Shown: piece by piece, positions 50,653 through 60,048 of the stretch
How the letters are laid out: every line of letters begins with the position of its first letter
How positions within the stretch are numbered: the first letter of the stretch is position 1
DNA from: Psychroserpens jangbogonensis
GTDB lineage: Bacteria > Bacteroidota > Bacteroidia > Flavobacteriales > Flavobacteriaceae
Direction of reading: 5' to 3'
NCBI RefSeq assembly: GCF_000797465.1
Contig: NZ_JSWG01000015.1
Location: 310,001-374,000 of the forward strand
Length of the DNA stretch: 64,000 bases
The notes under the pieces: model-generated
What the model was told of the DNA's origin: nothing
The model's database searches: none
What the model saw: the letters and a program-made list of their open reading frames with translations, nothing else
Program-made: the position numbers and the translations under genes

Positions 50653-51924
50653 ATGCAACGCGATCAACAAATATTCGAACTCATAGAAGCTGAAAAGCAA
50701 AGACAAATCAATGGTTTAGAGCTTATTGCTTCAGAAAATTTTGTAAGTGACCAAGTTATGGAAGCTGCAGGTTCTGTTTTAACCAACAAATATGCTGAAG
50801 GATATCCTGGCAAGCGTTATTATGGAGGTTGTGAAATTGTTGATGAAGTAGAACAGCTTGCAATTGATAGAGCGAAAACCTTATTTGGTGCCGCTTATGC
50901 AAATGTCCAGCCACATTCTGGAAGTCAAGCCAATACTGCTGTTTTTGCAGCTTGTTTAAATCCTGGTGATAAAATATTAGGTTTTGATTTATCTCATGGA
51001 GGTCATTTAACACATGGTTCTCCAGTAAATTTCTCTGGTAAATTATACAATCCAGTATTTTACGGAGTAGATGAAGAAACAGGAGTTCTTAACTATGATA
51101 AAATTCAAGAAATAGCTACTCGTGAAAAACCTCAATTGATTATTGCTGGTGCTTCTGCCTATTCTCGTGATATGGATTTTAAACGTTTTCGTGTTATTGC
51201 AGATAGCGTTGGCGCTTTATTGTTTGCAGATATTTCTCATCCTTCTGGATTAATTGCTAAGGGTATTCTGAATGATCCAATTCCGCATTGTCATGTTGTA
51301 ACCACTACAACACATAAAACATTACGTGGTCCTCGAGGAGGTTTGATTTTAATGGGGCAAGATTTTGATAACCCATTTGGATTAAAGTTAAAAAGCGGAA
51401 ACCTCAAAAAAATGTCCTCGCTGTTTAATTCTGCAGTATTCCCTGGAAATCAAGGCGGACCGTTAGAACATATTATTGCTGCTAAAGCGATTGCATTTGG
51501 TGAAGCATTGACAGATGAATTTATGCAGTATATGTTGCAAGTGAAAGCGAATGCAGAAGCAATGGCTAAAGCTTTTGTAGATAGAGGTTACCATATTATT
51601 TCAGGAGGAACAGATAACCACATGATGCTTATTGATTTACGTAATAAAGATATCACTGGAAAAGCTGCTGAAGAGGCACTTGGGAAAGCTGATATTACTG
51701 TAAATAAAAACATGGTACCATTTGATGATAAAAGTCCGTTTGTGACTTCTGGTATTCGTATTGGAACTCCAGCTGTGACTACAAGAGGATTAATTGAAAC
51801 TGATATGGACGTTATTGTTGGTTTTATTGATGATGTCATTAAAAATCACGAAAATGATGAGAAGTTAGAAACTATTGCTGAAAATGTTAATGAAATGATG
51901 AGCAATAAGCCATTATTTTTATAA
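50653..51924 (+). CDS. glyA: Serine hydroxymethyltransferase
   Basis: PLP enzyme that converts serine and tetrahydrofolate to glycine and methylene-tetrahydrofolate. 423 aa, normal length. The N-terminal [26 protein letters not shown], the PLP aspartate region [11 protein letters not shown] and the PLP lysine in [12 protein letters not shown] are all present, as is [11 protein letters not shown] near the C terminus. It is a stand-alone gene with a clear ATG. It supplies one-carbon units for purine, thymidylate and methionine synthesis. Confidence 0.97.
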   Translation: MQRDQQIFELIEAEKQRQINGLELIASENFVSDQVMEAAGSVLTNKYAEGYPGKRYYGGCEIVDEVEQLAIDRAKTLFGAAYANVQPHSGSQANTAVFAACLNPGDKILGFDLSHGGHLTHGSPVNFSGKLYNPVFYGVDEETGVLNYDKIQEIATREKPQLIIAGASAYSRDMDFKRFRVIADSVGALLFADISHPSGLIAKGILNDPIPHCHVVTTTTHKTLRGPRGGLILMGQDFDNPFGLKLKSGNLKKMSSLFNSAVFPGNQGGPLEHIIAAKAIAFGEALTDEFMQYMLQVKANAEAMAKAFVDRGYHIISGGTDNHMMLIDLRNKDITGKAAEEALGKADITVNKNMVPFDDKSPFVTSGIRIGTPAVTTRGLIETDMDVIVGFIDDVIKNHENDEKLETIAENVNEMMSNKPLFL

Positions 51925-52004
51925 TTACGTTGTTTTAGTAGTTACTGTTTTTCTATTGAAATAGGAGAAAATTGATGAGGTCTAAAAATTTAGTTTACTT
52001 TTAG

Positions 52005-53762
52005 ATGACTTATATAACCATTGCTATGTTATTTTTCAAAAAAAGAAGATTGCTTAAAGTACTTGTCATGACTAGTGTTTTGCTGTTTTCTTTCAGTACA
52101 TATTCACAAGCTTTCTTTCAAAATAATGCCATTCCTTTAGGTTTGGTAAACAATACATCTACAGGGACCAATTTAGGAGGCATTAGTTTTTTTGATTACG
52201 ATAACGATGGTTGGGACGATATTACTATTGCTTGTAAAGGGAGTGATCCAGTTCGTTTTTTTAAGAACAATTCAGGACAACTTGTTGAAGAGTTTTATGG
52301 AATGACAATTACAGGTCATTCAAAACAAGTCATTTGGGTAGACTATGATAATGACGATGATAACGATTTGTTTGTCACCAGATTGGATGGTATTAATTTG
52401 CTATATCAAAATGATGGTAATTTTAATTTTACTGATGTAACAGTTGCCGCAGGATTTTCAAACTTCAATATTTTATATACCTATGGTGCTACTTTTGGAG
52501 ATATTGATAATGATGGGCATTTAGATTTATTTTTATCCAATAAGGATGTGAGTGGTACTGTACCGAATAAATTGTATCATAATAATGGAAATGGAACCTT
52601 TTCTGATATTTCTTTCGCAGCAGGAATTAGTTTAACAGGTCACTTAACCTTTTGTGCTTCCTTTTTCGATTATGATAAAGATGGGTTTCAGGACATCTAC
52701 ATGTCTAATGATAGATTCGTAAATACTAATATTCTATATAGAAATAATGGAGATAATACGTTTACAGATGTAAGTGTTGCTTCTGGTACAGATATCGCTG
52801 CTAATGCTATGTCTACAACAATTGAAGATTTTAATTACGATGGTTGGCTTGATATTTATATTACAAATACAGTCGAAGGCAACCATTTGCTGAAAAATAA
52901 TGGAGACGGAACATTCGATGATATTGCTGTGACTAACGGATTGAGTTTTAATAGTATTGGTTGGGGAGCAAACTTTTTTGATGCCGACAATGATTCAGAT
53001 TTGGATTTGTACATAAGTAGTATGATTGATGATCCAAGTTCATCATTGCTTACTACAGCATTTTACGAATGTCAAAATGATTTCACCTATACCTTATCTA
53101 CAACTTCCGGTTTTGATAATGATGAATTTAAAAGCTTTGCGAATGCTATTGGTGATATAGATAATGATGGCTTTCAAGATTTTATAGTTGCTAATCAAGC
53201 TCCTGATAATCACTCGCTTTGGCAAAACCAAAATGATACTAATAATTGGCTTAAAGTCAAATTGAAAGGAGAACAGAGTAATAAAAATGGCATTGGTTCT
53301 TGGATTGAAGTGTATGCCAACAATGAAGTGATGTATCGCTATACGATTTGTGGTGAAGGATTTTTAGGTCAGAATTCTGCCACTGAAATTTTTGGAATTG
53401 GTAATGCTACAACTATTGATTACGTAAAGGTAACTTGGTTAAGTGGAGTAGAAGATGTCGTAACGAATGTAGTTCCTAATCAGACCTTGTTAGTGCAAGA
53501 AGGAAGCACTTTATCAACTTCAGAATTTAATGTGAATCCTATTATAGTTTCTCCAAATCCTACTAACGGAATAGTTACAATTAAAAACATAACCGAATCT
53601 TTAGAAGTGCACGTATTGGATTATTTGGGTCGACTAGTTTTATCTAAACAAATATCACAAGAAAGCAATATCATTGACCTTAGAAATAATTCTAATGGTA
53701 TTTATTTACTGCGTTTTAAAGGAAAAACTACCGAAGTAATTAAAAAGATTGTGTTGAATTAG
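52005..53762 (+). CDS. CRTAC1-like FG-GAP/UnbV surface protein with T9SS tail
   Basis: 585 aa. The signal peptide region suggests the real start is the ATG at 52026 (MLFFKKRRLLKVLV..., cleavage near STYSQ) rather than 52005. Then FG-GAP/VCBS repeats with calcium-loop phrases DYDNDGWDD, DIDNDGHLDL, DYDKDGFQD and DADNDSDLDL (about 55-400), an ASPIC/UnbV domain (about 415-500: LKGEQSNKNGIGSWIEVY, VTWLSG) and a T9SS type A tail (about 510-585: VSPNPTNGIVTI, SNGIYLL). It forms a calcium-bound beta-propeller at the cell surface; its ligand is unknown. The last 4 bp overlap the convergent lipoprotein gene. Confidence 0.88.
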   Translation: MTYITIAMLFFKKRRLLKVLVMTSVLLFSFSTYSQAFFQNNAIPLGLVNNTSTGTNLGGISFFDYDNDGWDDITIACKGSDPVRFFKNNSGQLVEEFYGMTITGHSKQVIWVDYDNDDDNDLFVTRLDGINLLYQNDGNFNFTDVTVAAGFSNFNILYTYGATFGDIDNDGHLDLFLSNKDVSGTVPNKLYHNNGNGTFSDISFAAGISLTGHLTFCASFFDYDKDGFQDIYMSNDRFVNTNILYRNNGDNTFTDVSVASGTDIAANAMSTTIEDFNYDGWLDIYITNTVEGNHLLKNNGDGTFDDIAVTNGLSFNSIGWGANFFDADNDSDLDLYISSMIDDPSSSLLTTAFYECQNDFTYTLSTTSGFDNDEFKSFANAIGDIDNDGFQDFIVANQAPDNHSLWQNQNDTNNWLKVKLKGEQSNKNGIGSWIEVYANNEVMYRYTICGEGFLGQNSATEIFGIGNATTIDYVKVTWLSGVEDVVTNVVPNQTLLVQEGSTLSTSEFNVNPIIVSPNPTNGIVTIKNITESLEVHVLDYLGRLVLSKQISQESNIIDLRNNSNGIYLLRFKGKTTEVIKKIVLN

Positions 53763-55303
53763 TCTTCTGAAGGCACAAATTGATAAGCACCTAAATCGGT
53801 AATCATCGTTCTCCCATTCCCTAAAATATCAAAAGGAACTTGACCAGCAAAAATCGGATTACCAATTCCTCTTGCTTCTGAATCTTCATCAAGTCTTAAA
53901 TCATTATCAAATGGGAATTTAAACTCTGGGTCATCGTTTAGTGTGATGTTTTCAAAGTGATCAATTTCATCAAAATCTATTGGGTCGCCAATTACATCAA
54001 AACGAATCAAACAATCTGTAAACTTATAGAACAAATCACTTGTGTTTTCACCTGAAATATCTATTTCTGCATTGTCATTTCCGTAGATGATACAATTGTT
54101 GAAATTAGCTTCTTCAAGATTATTTGAGGTCACTGAATTGTCTTCGTTTATAATAAAGTTATTCAGTAAAACTGAAGGGAATTGCCTGAAACTTGAATTC
54201 CAATAATTAGCAATTGTACAATGTGTGAAATTATATTTTCCACCTAGAGTTCCAGCAATAGAAGACTGACCAGAATTATTAATCACTAGGTTTTCTCCTC
54301 GAATTGAAGTCGCTCTACCTAATATCCCGAAATTACTAGAGTTATAAATTTTTGAATTGGTAATGGTTAATTTATCGTTTGGAGCATCTTGGTTAAGCTC
54401 ACATAACACACCAACAGTACTGTTTTTTATAGTGGCATAATTGATTACATTATCAACACTTCCATCAAACAAATAAATAGTAGACCATTGTCCAGGAATA
54501 TCTTCATAAAGAGGTTCTAAACGGTCGCCTTCAAAAATGACTTCATTCTCCAATAACTCTTGATCATTGCTTAAGGCTCCATTAACTTTTAAAGAAGCAT
54601 TATTGGTGACTAGCAATCCAGAATTTGCATGAAAATGTACACGAGCTCCTGCTTCAATAGTAAGTACGTCTCCTTCATCAACTGCAGCAAAACCATATAT
54701 CACATATGGTTTTTCATTCGTAAATGTGAGTTCGCTATTATCTAAAAATCGACCTTGCAATGAAGTTTCATCAGGTGTTCCGTCTCCATCAACATCAAAA
54801 GTTAGTGTTTCAATAATCCCAGTATTATTATCTCTGTCTGGAAATATAAAGATTGCATCTTTAACTAAAGTTACCAATTCTACTTTTTGGAGATTCCCGC
54901 CACTATCAAATTCAATAGCATCAGTATATAAAAACTGATTGTCAGCTGCGACTATAGATTGTATGTCAAATGTAGTTTCTACAAAAATAAAGAGACTGTC
55001 TTTTGCAAGAAGTTCTACATTTTCAAAAACTTTTCCAGCCATTCCATCTACATTTAATCTGTAATTAGAACTTTCACCTTGTGTTAATCTCACACTTGGT
55101 ATAGAAATATCATTATCACTTCTGTTATAGACTTTTAAATTGTATGTGCTAGAACCAATATTGGTAAAAACTGTATCAAGATATATTGTGTCTTTAGAAA
55201 ATGAAAGATCTCCAGTGCTCGGAGAAAAATCGAAGTCTTTACGACAAGAACTCCAAAGCATTACAAATGATATTGTTAATAGAAAGTATAATATTCTTTT
55301 CAT
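53759..55303 (-). CDS. Lipoprotein with parallel beta-helix-like body
   Basis: 514 aa with a lipobox at about residues 17-20 (WSSC). An N-terminal Ig-like part (about 25-130: KDTIYLDTVFTNIGSSTYNLKVYNRS) is followed by a repetitive strand-turn region (about 190-470) with phrases such as IYNSSNFGILGR, IRGENLVINNS and NFNNCIIYGND, as in right-handed beta-helices. A calcium-loop-like DVDGDGTPD occurs near 175. The family is common in flavobacteria without known function. The stop overlaps the end of the CRTAC1-like gene by 4 bp. Confidence 0.72.
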   Translation of the reverse strand: MKRILYFLLTISFVMLWSSCRKDFDFSPSTGDLSFSKDTIYLDTVFTNIGSSTYNLKVYNRSDNDISIPSVRLTQGESSNYRLNVDGMAGKVFENVELLAKDSLFIFVETTFDIQSIVAADNQFLYTDAIEFDSGGNLQKVELVTLVKDAIFIFPDRDNNTGIIETLTFDVDGDGTPDETSLQGRFLDNSELTFTNEKPYVIYGFAAVDEGDVLTIEAGARVHFHANSGLLVTNNASLKVNGALSNDQELLENEVIFEGDRLEPLYEDIPGQWSTIYLFDGSVDNVINYATIKNSTVGVLCELNQDAPNDKLTITNSKIYNSSNFGILGRATSIRGENLVINNSGQSSIAGTLGGKYNFTHCTIANYWNSSFRQFPSVLLNNFIINEDNSVTSNNLEEANFNNCIIYGNDNAEIDISGENTSDLFYKFTDCLIRFDVIGDPIDFDEIDHFENITLNDDPEFKFPFDNDLRLDEDSEARGIGNPIFAGQVPFDILGNGRTMITDLGAYQFVPSED

Positions 55304-55421
55304 AGTTGTTTTAATGTCTACAGCGCAAGAGTGAAAAACCCAATACGTTTATGTGCTAAAAATAAAACTTTTGGAGCCAATTTGTAGTATAAAAACTAAA
55401 TTTTAGTGCAATTCGTATAAT

Positions 55422-56171
55422 TTAATTAGCTTTTTTTGATTCCTCTATAATCTTTTGAAATTCTTGACTACATATTACGAGTTCTTCCAGTAAAAAGACT
55501 TGCTTGTTTTTGGCTAATAATTTAGAATCGATTCCTTTAGAATCGCAGTAATCAAAGAAGAGAGCTTGATATTCTTTCGGAATGTTTAAATCGAAGGAAA
55601 GTAAAGCGTCATTAAAAAAACGATCTTTATTAAAGAGTGAATTAAATTCCTTGTAAGTAATAGGAACTATTGGTTCTTCTTTAGGTTTTTTGCTTTTGAA
55701 AAGACGACCAATCATACCAGCTATAGCAATAAAATCGATATTTCCGCTTGGTGCTGGAGTATATTGAATGGGATTACGTTTAATATCTTCTTTGAGTTGC
55801 TCATTGACCTGTGAAGCCATTTTAATAGAATCAAATTTTCGTTCACGCTCATCTCTTAAAAGCACAGCATCAAGTTCATTGATGGTTTTTTTAACTTCGA
55901 TGACGACAATGTCCTCAAAATCTTGTTCTTTAATTGCAATAAATGTTTTAGTATGAAAAAGCGAACTAACATATAATGTGTCTTTTACTTTAGCTTGAAT
56001 TTTAAAATCACCTTTGTCGTTGGTGTATGTCATGATATTTTGTGTGACATTAATAACTAAAGCACCTTTAACTGTCGTTTCTGCATCGTAAACTTTTCCA
56101 TTAATATTTTGAGATAAAATACTAATTGGTAAGAGTAGTAGAAGTAGAATAACTAGTCTTTTAACGAACAT
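55422..56171 (-). CDS. Envelope protein with CarboxypepD-regulatory-like domain
   Basis: 249 aa with a signal peptide (about 1-20, ending ILSQ). Residues about 21-105 form a transthyretin-like domain (INGKVYDAETTVKGALVINVTQ, MTYTNDKGDFKIQ), the same fold as the N domain of the DUF5686 protein at 7593. The C-terminal half is helical with basic segments and is not assigned. There is no barrel or TonB box, so it is probably a periplasmic protein. Function unknown. It lies 88 bp downstream of the thioesterase gene. Confidence 0.72.
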   Translation of the reverse strand: MFVKRLVILLLLLLPISILSQNINGKVYDAETTVKGALVINVTQNIMTYTNDKGDFKIQAKVKDTLYVSSLFHTKTFIAIKEQDFEDIVVIEVKKTINELDAVLLRDERERKFDSIKMASQVNEQLKEDIKRNPIQYTPAPSGNIDFIAIAGMIGRLFKSKKPKEEPIVPITYKEFNSLFNKDRFFNDALLSFDLNIPKEYQALFFDYCDSKGIDSKLLAKNKQVFLLEELVICSQEFQKIIEESKKAN

Positions 56172-56258
56172 AGATAAATTGGTTAGCTATTCAAATTAAG
56201 ATAATTTGAACGACAACAAATACAAGATTATGATATTTTAACACTGATTGAGGTTGAA

Positions 56259-56648
56259 CTATCTAAATAATTCAACAATCTCTTGAGTAATTCGAGTCGG
56301 TTTATTGGTTTCGTGTGACATTAAACACCAGATCGTTTCTGATGAACTCAGTAATTTACTTGTGTTTTGATTGTAAATTTCAACAATCCGAGTAGATCTA
56401 AGGCCTTCAGATTTAGTGACAAATGTCTTTAAGAGTAAACCATCACCTAAAATAGCTTCGGCTTTATATTGGATATGGTGACTTAGCATGACCCAGTAAT
56501 AGTTGTCTCTAATAGTAGTTGACGTATTATCAATCCAGTTTTCTTCAGCAATATTTTGAACCCACTGTACATACGTGACGTTATTTACATGATTTCGAGC
56601 ATCTAAATCTTCTGTTTTAACTGTGATTTTCTTTTCAAATATTAGCAT
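56259..56648 (-). CDS. Acyl-CoA thioesterase, 4HBT hotdog fold
   Basis: A hotdog-fold protein with DLDARNHVNNVTYVQWVQ, the 4HBT catalytic loop, and GLRSTRIVEIYNQ further on. The true start is the ATG at 56648 (MLIFEKKITV, 129 aa); the in-frame ATG at 56750 would read through the end of the glutaminyl cyclase gene. With that start, the gene begins 1 bp after the glutaminyl cyclase stop, so the two are co-transcribed. It probably removes acyl groups from CoA; the substrate is unknown. A different 4HBT protein is encoded at 19350-19841. Confidence 0.83.
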   Translation of the reverse strand: MLIFEKKITVKTEDLDARNHVNNVTYVQWVQNIAEENWIDNTSTTIRDNYYWVMLSHHIQYKAEAILGDGLLLKTFVTKSEGLRSTRIVEIYNQNTSKLLSSSETIWCLMSHETNKPTRITQEIVELFR

Positions 56649-56649
56649 A

Positions 56650-57681
56650 TTATTTTTCAAATACTTCAACCTCAAATAGCTTATCCCAACGTTTACCTGT
56701 AACAAAAATCGTTTTGGTTTCTGGATTATATGCAATGCCATTAAGGACATCTAAACCTTGATGTTGGGTCACTAATTTACGCAAAGGCGAAAAGTCTATT
56801 ACACCCTCTACAGCACCATTTTTTGGACTAATAATAGCGACACCATTTTTCTGATAACGATTGGCATAGATTTTACCGTTGATCCATTCCATTTCATTAA
56901 TGCCTATAATTTTACCTCTATTAGTGTAAACTTGAAGTTTTGAATCTTCAGTAAGAGTTTCAGGATTTAGTAACCAGATGCTTTCTGTTCCGTCAGATTT
57001 GTAAAGCGTTATTCCGTCATTACAAATTCCCCATCCTTCTTTACTTTGACCATATTTAAAACTACTAGTTCTTTCAAAAGTATCAACATCATATACAAGT
57101 CCAGTATTTTCTCTCCACGTCAATTGGTAAATATTGTTATTTAATATACTTAGCCCTTCACCAAAATACTGCTGATTTAAATCTACATTTTTTAAGACTT
57201 CACCAGTTTTATAGTCAACTTTTCTAAGTTTAGATTCTCCATATTGACCAGTACTTTCATATAACTCACCATTATGAAATTCTAGACCTTGCGTATATGA
57301 TGTAATATCGTGAGGATACTCGTTAACAATCTTATAGCTATATATTTTTGGGAGTTGGTTATTCAGGATTGTGATTTTGGAAGACACGTCCTCCTGTAAA
57401 TCATCATATTTAATTGTAGCAGTAATATTTTGAACACCCAACCTTTGGTTATTTAAATCAAAAGATTCATTTACAGGGGTTCCATTTAGTTTGTAACTAA
57501 CAGAAGAAATGTCAACCTTGTTTGGATTATTAATCGAAAGTTTAATAGTTTCTCCCAGTTTAGTAACATTATCTTTTGCATTTGTGGTAATCGAAAAGCT
57601 ATTTGTTTTGCTTTCTGAATTTCCGCAATTGATTAATAATAGGGATAAAGCTATGAGAATGAAAGATTTAAATACCTGCAT
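56650..57681 (-). CDS. Glutaminyl-peptide cyclotransferase, plant-type five-bladed propeller
   Basis: 343 aa with a lipobox at about 16-19 (LINC), so it is lipid-anchored in the envelope. After an Ig-like N part (about 25-115), the propeller has the family phrases HDITSYTQGLEFHNGELYESTGQYG, GEGLSILNNNIYQLTWREN and NEMEWINGKIYANRYQ. Enzymes of this group form N-terminal pyroglutamate on secreted proteins from glutamine. Proteins cleaved after signal peptides ending AQ, which this organism makes in number (several in this window), are the natural substrates. It is followed by the thioesterase gene with 1 bp spacing. Confidence 0.9.
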   Translation of the reverse strand: MQVFKSFILIALSLLLINCGNSESKTNSFSITTNAKDNVTKLGETIKLSINNPNKVDISSVSYKLNGTPVNESFDLNNQRLGVQNITATIKYDDLQEDVSSKITILNNQLPKIYSYKIVNEYPHDITSYTQGLEFHNGELYESTGQYGESKLRKVDYKTGEVLKNVDLNQQYFGEGLSILNNNIYQLTWRENTGLVYDVDTFERTSSFKYGQSKEGWGICNDGITLYKSDGTESIWLLNPETLTEDSKLQVYTNRGKIIGINEMEWINGKIYANRYQKNGVAIISPKNGAVEGVIDFSPLRKLVTQHQGLDVLNGIAYNPETKTIFVTGKRWDKLFEVEVFEK

Positions 57682-57734
57682 TTTTTATCGAATTTTGACG
57701 CAAGTTATTTAATAAAATTCGGTTTAAAAAATCA

Positions 57735-57764
57735 TTGCAGAAGTATTAAAAGATTGTATCTTTG
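57735..57764 (+). promoter_or_regulatory. Promoter of the SRP RNA
   Basis: A -33 TTG at 57735-57737 and a -7 TATCTTTG at 57757-57764 with 19-bp spacing match the Bacteroidota consensus. Transcription would start at about 57770, the first base of the RNA. Confidence 0.75.
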
Positions 57765-57769
57765 CAGTC

Positions 57770-57863
57770 GGCAAGTCCTACACAACCAGCTCCTGCTTAA
57801 TCCTCCAGGTCGGGAACGAAGCAAAGGTACGTGGTCGTAGCGGTGTGATGTAGGTAGCTTGCC
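57770..57863 (+). ncRNA. ffs: Signal recognition particle RNA (4.5S type)
   Basis: A 94-nt stable RNA with closing stem GGCAAG/CTTGCC, the SRP apical loop region around CCAGGTCGGGAACGAAGC, and the matching lower stem (AGTCCTACAC with GTGATGTAGGTAG). A promoter lies directly before it and a T run directly after the closing stem terminates it. It binds Ffh and targets membrane and secreted proteins; the high number of exported proteins nearby is consistent but not diagnostic. Confidence 0.95.
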
Positions 57864-57928
57864 TTTTTTTGTGCGCTATACTTTCCTAATTATATTGTAT
57901 TTTTAACTCCAAATAGCTTATTTAATTT

Positions 57929-58732
57929 ATGTCAAAAGTTGTATTAATAACTGGAGGTTCTTCTGGTATTGGAAAATCTATAGGTGAATTTCTAACTACT
58001 AAAGGTTATGAAGTTTTTGGCACTAGCAGGAATCCAGATCGTTATCCAGCATCTAAATTCAGACTTCTAGCCTTAGATGTTGCTGATATCACTTCTATAG
58101 AAAATGCAATCAAAACTGTAGTTGAAACTTCTGGTAGGATAGATGTCCTTATAAATAATGCAGGTGCCGGAATTACTGGTCCTATTGAAGAAACTCCTGA
58201 TGTAGAAATCAAGCGTAATTTTGAGACCAATCTTTTTGGACCAATCAATGTTATTAAAGCAGTTTTACCTCAAATGCGCCAACAAAATTCTGGTTTGATT
58301 ATAAATATAACCTCTATTGCAGGTTATATGGGATTGCCATATCGCGGAATTTACAGCGCGAGCAAAGGTGCTTTAGAATTGATTACTGAAGCTTTTAGAA
58401 TGGAAATTAAAGATTTCAGTATCCAAATGACCAATTTAGCTCCAGGTGATTTTGCGACTAATATTGCTGCAGGTCGCTTTCATGCACCAGTTACAAAAGG
58501 GTCACCTTATGAAACAAAATATGGTTCAGTTTTAAAAGCTATTGATGAAGACGTTGATAAAGGGAATGATCCATCATTAGTTGCAAATGCAGTTTACAAA
58601 ATTATTAATACATCAAACCCAAAGATTCATTATAAGGTTGGTGCTTTTATGCAAAAGTTTTCTGTGGTATTAAAACGAATTCTACCAGACAAGGTTTATG
58701 AGAAATTACTTCTAAGTCATTATAAAATTTAA
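57929..58732 (+). CDS. Short-chain dehydrogenase/reductase
   Basis: 267 aa classical SDR. The cofactor loop TGGSSGIGKS lies at residues 8-17, NNAG near 83-86, the catalytic serine in NITSIAGY, and the YxxxK pair in YSASKGALE near 151-155. Binding of NAD or NADP is indicated by TSR in the second strand, favouring NADP. The C-terminal part is slightly long and carries a basic helix (KFSVVLKRILPDKVYEKLL), as in membrane-associated relatives. The substrate is unknown. The next gene starts 44 bp after it. Confidence 0.9.
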   Translation: MSKVVLITGGSSGIGKSIGEFLTTKGYEVFGTSRNPDRYPASKFRLLALDVADITSIENAIKTVVETSGRIDVLINNAGAGITGPIEETPDVEIKRNFETNLFGPINVIKAVLPQMRQQNSGLIINITSIAGYMGLPYRGIYSASKGALELITEAFRMEIKDFSIQMTNLAPGDFATNIAAGRFHAPVTKGSPYETKYGSVLKAIDEDVDKGNDPSLVANAVYKIINTSNPKIHYKVGAFMQKFSVVLKRILPDKVYEKLLLSHYKI

Positions 58733-58776
58733 GTATTGGTATGTTTTTTGATGATAGGTTGCAAAACATAATCATC

Positions 58777-59193
58777 ATGAAAAAACAATTATCTCTTCTG
58801 TTATTTTTATCATTTTTTATGTTCTCAGGTTGCGAAGATCTTTTAGATTGCATCCTGAATAGACGTCCAGAAATTCATGACAAAACATTTAAAGACGGGA
58901 CAATTGATGTATACTATTACCAAGAAGTAACTACCGAAATCAAAAATGAACCTAGAGATGATGATTATGGGTATAATTATGATATTTATGGAGATTTACC
59001 AGACGGTTTACAAATGGTCGTAAACTATAGAACAGTATCTTTTGAAGGAATTCCAGAAGTAGATGGTAAATTCACTTTTACTTTATTGCTATATGTTGAT
59101 CCACCATTAAATTACGATCATGATACTGATGAATATGAAGATGTAATGTGCTCTGAGTCGACTTCAAAAGAATTTACAATTACTATTAATTAA
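58777..59193 (+). CDS. Small lipoprotein with Ig-like fold, unknown
   Basis: 138 aa from the ATG at 58777, which gives a lipoprotein signal with lipobox FSGC at about residues 15-18; an in-frame ATG at 58741 would add 12 residues before it and is less likely. The rest reads like a short putative Ig domain (KTFKDGTIDVYYYQEV, LPDGLQMVVNYRTVSFEGIPEVDGKFTFTL), the cadherin-like pattern found in many envelope proteins. No enzymatic motif. I do not recognise a family. Confidence 0.6.
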   Translation: MKKQLSLLLFLSFFMFSGCEDLLDCILNRRPEIHDKTFKDGTIDVYYYQEVTTEIKNEPRDDDYGYNYDIYGDLPDGLQMVVNYRTVSFEGIPEVDGKFTFTLLLYVDPPLNYDHDTDEYEDVMCSESTSKEFTITIN

Positions 59194-59337
59194 TTATTAT
59201 GTTGATATGTTTTGAAAAAAAGATATCATTTAACCTGTGTTAAAGTTGTAATTTCGTGGCTAGAAATAATCACAACTACGTTTCTTCTTTTCTGATATTA
59301 ATTCAGAATAAATGTAGGAAATAAAAACACAGTTTAT

Positions 59338-59991
59338 ATGAAATTTTTTATTGATACAGCTAATCTTGATCAAATTAAAGAAGCTCAAGATATGGGTATT
59401 TTAGATGGAGTTACCACAAACCCATCATTAATGGCTAAGGAAGGAATTACTGGCCATGACAATATTATGAAGCATTATGTTAATATCTGCAATATTGTAG
59501 ATGGTGATGTTTCTGCAGAAGTGATAGCTACAGATTTTGAAGGTATGGTTAGAGAAGGAGAAGCACTAGCAGAACTTCATGACCAAATTGTTGTTAAATT
59601 ACCAATGATTAAAGACGGTATTAAAGCTTGTAAGTATTTTAATGATAAGGGTATTAAAACTAATGTCACATTAGTTTTTTCAGCAGGACAAGCTTTGTTA
59701 GCTGCTAAAGCTGGTGCAACTTATGTGTCTCCTTTTATTGGTCGTTTAGATGATATTTCAACTGACGGTTTAAACCTTATTGCAGAAATAAGAATGATTT
59801 ATGATAATTACGGTTTTGAAACTGAAATTCTTGCAGCTTCTGTTCGCCATACAATGCATATTATAGATTGTGCAAAACTAGGAGCAGATGTTATGACTGG
59901 ACCTTTAAGTTCAATTGTTGGATTATTGAAACATCCATTAACTGATCTAGGTTTAGAAAAGTTTTTAGCAGATTATAATAAAGGAAACTAA
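59338..59991 (+). CDS. Transaldolase, small (fructose-6-phosphate aldolase-like) type
   Basis: 217 aa. N terminus MKFFIDTANLDQI, TTNPSLMAKEG, the Schiff-base lysine in VVKLPM, and SPFIGRLDD are the family hallmarks. The length matches the TalC/Fsa group of short transaldolases used in the pentose phosphate pathway. Transaldolase and F6P aldolase cannot be told apart with confidence from sequence alone. A terminator follows at 60016-60048. Confidence 0.92.
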   Translation: MKFFIDTANLDQIKEAQDMGILDGVTTNPSLMAKEGITGHDNIMKHYVNICNIVDGDVSAEVIATDFEGMVREGEALAELHDQIVVKLPMIKDGIKACKYFNDKGIKTNVTLVFSAGQALLAAKAGATYVSPFIGRLDDISTDGLNLIAEIRMIYDNYGFETEILAASVRHTMHIIDCAKLGADVMTGPLSSIVGLLKHPLTDLGLEKFLADYNKGN

Positions 59992-60015
59992 ACGATACGT
60001 TTTTAGAATATTAGG

Positions 60016-60048
60016 CACTCTTGAATATTAATATTTAAGAGTGTTTTT
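60016..60048. terminator. Shared terminator between the transaldolase and the thioredoxin-fold gene
   Basis: A 28-bp near-perfect palindrome (60016-60043, arms CACTCTTGAATATT/AATATTTAAGAGTG) followed by T residues on the plus strand; on the minus strand it touches the end of the gene at 60047. Confidence 0.75.

Noticed and set aside
56649-56750. N-terminal extension of the thioesterase overlapping the glutaminyl cyclase gene
   Set aside because: The extra residues are an out-of-frame reading of the neighbouring gene, and the hotdog domain starts at the ATG of 56648.
57770-57863. tRNA or tmRNA at the structured region before the short-chain dehydrogenase
   Set aside because: There is no cloverleaf or CCA end, and the sequence has the SRP RNA apical loop and closing stem.
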